Below are positions 62,331-64,000 of a stretch of DNA of 64,000 bases, piece after piece; position 1 is the first letter of the stretch, and every line of letters starts with the position of its first letter. The stretch is from Sphingobium sp. V4 (GTDB lineage: Bacteria; Pseudomonadota; Alphaproteobacteria; Sphingomonadales; Sphingomonadaceae). Below the pieces are notes generated by a model. It made no database searches, had not been told where the DNA came from, and saw only the letters and a program-made list of their open reading frames with translations. A program made the translations under genes and the position numbers. The stretch spans positions 802,501-866,500 of the forward strand of contig NZ_CP081002.1 in the NCBI RefSeq assembly GCF_029590555.1, given 5' to 3'.

Positions 62331-64000
62331 CGCGCCACCGCCGTGCAGGCAAGGTCCGAGCCTGCGAGCCGGACCGTCTGCATCATGACCACCGCTTCCG
62401 GGAAATCGTCGAGGCAGCCGCAGGGTGAGACGATCTCCTCGCCTTCGCCCAGCGGGCAGACATTGTCGGCCGAGCAGACATGATAGAAGCTGTCCCAACC
62501 CACGGGCACATTCTGCTTTTCCGCCACGGCGCCAGAGGGCGCGACGCCGCTATTGGCGCTGGGCGCGCGGGTCTTGCAGATGGTTTCGCAGGCCGCGACC
62601 GCCGGACGGTCGGGGAGGGCGAAGGCGCGGGTCGACTGGACGAGGGAGCCTTCGCTGGCGCGAGTCTGGTCGGCAAGCAGCGTCTCTGTGGAATGATCGA
62701 TGATGTAGGTTGCGCGGGCAAGATCGGGCTGCACAGTTCCCGACGTATCGACCACGCAGGCATAGCGCCGCGTCCGCAGGAAAAAGTCGCGGCTATATTG
62801 AAAGGTGCAGTTGCCCGTGCCGAACAGGCGGGTGAGGGGCAGGGGCTTGAGGCCCGTGACGACGCCGTTTCTGACTGTCTCCACGCCGTCGACAACGTCC
62901 TGAGTCAGGCGGCAAGTGGGGTCGCTTGCATAGCCCGTGCAGAGATCAACCAGTCGTTCGCTGACCTCGCAGCTGGTGTCGACCTGGATCTCGACGGTGA
63001 TGGTGCCCCAATTGCCTCCACCGCCGCCGCGCACGCGCGCGCTGACGGAGGTCGCGCCAGACTTGAGCGTGTCGGTAAAGTCGATGGGCGTGCGGTTATA
63101 CCAGGGATCATCGCTGATCCGGCAGTCACCCGATGGCAGGCCATCGCCCGTCCAGAGGCGCTTGCCGGCGGACCCCACGACCTGGCCGTTGATCCGCCCC
63201 TGGACCCAGTCGTCCGCGCCCATCTCGATGATCCGCGCCGAGACGATCCGGCTGGGCAGCAGCGGATTGAAGGTCACTGAATAGAGCGGCGGATTGCTGC
63301 CGCAGGTTCCCGTGCCTCCGATCTGGAAGCGGAGGCATCCGGTGCCGCAACTACTGGTCGAGGAGATCGAGCCGCTGGCCGAGACGATATCGGTGAATTC
63401 CCAGGCCTTGACCGAAATTTCGCGCTCGATCGTGCAGGAGCGCGTTTCCTCAGCCTTGCCATTCCCCGCCGGTGAGGCCGCGAGCGCTGTAAAGACAGAA
63501 TTTGTCTGCGAGGCCGCATAGGCGTCGCCGCTGATCGCGGTCGGGTTGGCGCGGTAGCTGGTCGCGGACACCGTAGGCGAGGAACTGCAGGCTGTCGTCT
63601 GCGCGCCGACATAGCGGATGACCGGGCCGTCGATACTGGCCTGCGCCACTGCGATCCTGGGATCGGCGGTCGTGAGCGCGCCGATGACCCCGCCACCCAG
63701 ATCCTTGAGGACCGAGGGCAAATTGCCTGAGACAAGGTTGGTGCCACAGCTTGCATTGACGCAGTAGCAGCCGGATAATTCTGGCAGGTCGACCGCACTC
63801 AGCTTCAAATCGCCTGTACTGCCGACATCCCATCTGAAGCTCCGGCACTGGTTCCAGCTTCCGGGCGAACAGGAAATGATCCCGTTGGCGCAGATGCCCG
63901 AAACCGGGACCGGCAGGGTGAGGCTGCTGTCGAAGCTGCCGTCGAGATCCTTGTCGCGGGAAATGGAAAGATGGGTGATGTCGCCGGTGCTGCCGGGCTG
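62327..64000 (-). CDS. Large Cys-rich conjugation protein, TraN N-terminal-like, partial (runs off window)
   Basis: An open frame runs from the window edge at 64000 to the stop at 62327, at least 557 residues, so the start lies outside. It has a cell-surface character: numerous Cys residues (LSGCYCVNASCGTN, CSPGSWNQCRSF), a putative galactose-binding-like segment (CRISDDPWYNRTPIDFTDTL) and Ser/Thr-rich stretches. No signal sequence is visible because the start is missing. It couples to the TraN C-terminal gene by ATGATG overlap, so together they probably provide the two halves of TraN. Confidence 0.65.
   Translation of the reverse strand, partial: QPGSTGDITHLSISRDKDLDGSFDSSLTLPVPVSGICANGIISCSPGSWNQCRSFRWDVGSTGDLKLSAVDLPELSGCYCVNASCGTNLVSGNLPSVLKDLGGGVIGALTTADPRIAVAQASIDGPVIRYVGAQTTACSSSPTVSATSYRANPTAISGDAYAASQTNSVFTALAASPAGNGKAEETRSCTIEREISVKAWEFTDIVSASGSISSTSSCGTGCLRFQIGGTGTCGSNPPLYSVTFNPLLPSRIVSARIIEMGADDWVQGRINGQVVGSAGKRLWTGDGLPSGDCRISDDPWYNRTPIDFTDTLKSGATSVSARVRGGGGGNWGTITVEIQVDTSCEVSERLVDLCTGYASDPTCRLTQDVVDGVETVRNGVVTGLKPLPLTRLFGTGNCTFQYSRDFFLRTRRYACVVDTSGTVQPDLARATYIIDHSTETLLADQTRASEGSLVQSTRAFALPDRPAVAACETICKTRAPSANSGVAPSGAVAEKQNVPVGWDSFYHVCSADNVCPLGEGEEIVSPCGCLDDFPEAVVMMQTVRLAGSDLACTAVAR

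Overview
The window looks like a sphingomonad-type alphaproteobacterium (Sphingobium / Novosphingobium / Sphingomonas group). This is inferred from the 23S-5S-initiator tRNA order, several FecI/FecR-linked TonB-dependent receptors, promoters of the alphaproteobacterial general stress (EcfG) type, and an F-type conjugation operon of the kind carried by sphingomonad plasmids. No species can be named from sequence reading alone.

Layout. 1-1952: 3' half of a 23S rRNA, 5S rRNA, a terminator and tRNA-fMet. 2133-5003: an IS110/IS1111-group element followed by a complete IS256-family element. 5186-12383: an iron-uptake operon (ECF sigma, FecR, STN-containing TonB receptor, PepSY protein, two small membrane proteins, TonB) whose last genes are chained by ATGA overlaps. 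12509-19290: mobile region with a frameshifted IS630 element, a tyrosine recombinase, a ParDE toxin-antitoxin pair and an IS91-family element whose transposase is split by a second IS110/IS1111 element. 19291-36308: stress and metabolism genes: GFA protein, MerR-controlled aldo/keto reductase, Cys-rich copper-type protein, a putative 2H phosphoesterase with a HAD phosphatase, a PCMT-erythromycin esterase fusion, a broken HWE kinase/response regulator pair, and two divergent stress transcription units with EcfG-like promoters. An NadE/PncC pair follows. 36445-40702: nuclease, small unknown genes and a graveyard of IS256, IS30, IS21 and IS110 fragments. 40703-50243: two TonB receptors flanking an ECF sigma/FecR pair, then a periplasmic M20 amidohydrolase and a DAACS symporter, a likely conjugate import and hydrolysis pathway. 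50088-51212: IS91 and ISL3 relics. 51930-64000: F-type conjugation genes traG, traH, a trbB-like gene, traF, S26 peptidase, trbC and traN-like genes (minus strand), interrupted by an oppositely oriented AAA ATPase.

The strongest observation concerns the two IS110/IS1111 elements. Each has about 250 nt of noncoding DNA after its transposase that can fold into a stem with a 48-49 nt loop. In the element inside the IS91 transposase, that loop holds a 10-nt and an 8-nt segment matching the left and right sides of the actual insertion site, in the order and orientation expected for a bridge RNA (seekRNA) target-binding loop. The insertion site and its guide RNA can therefore be read from the same stretch of DNA.
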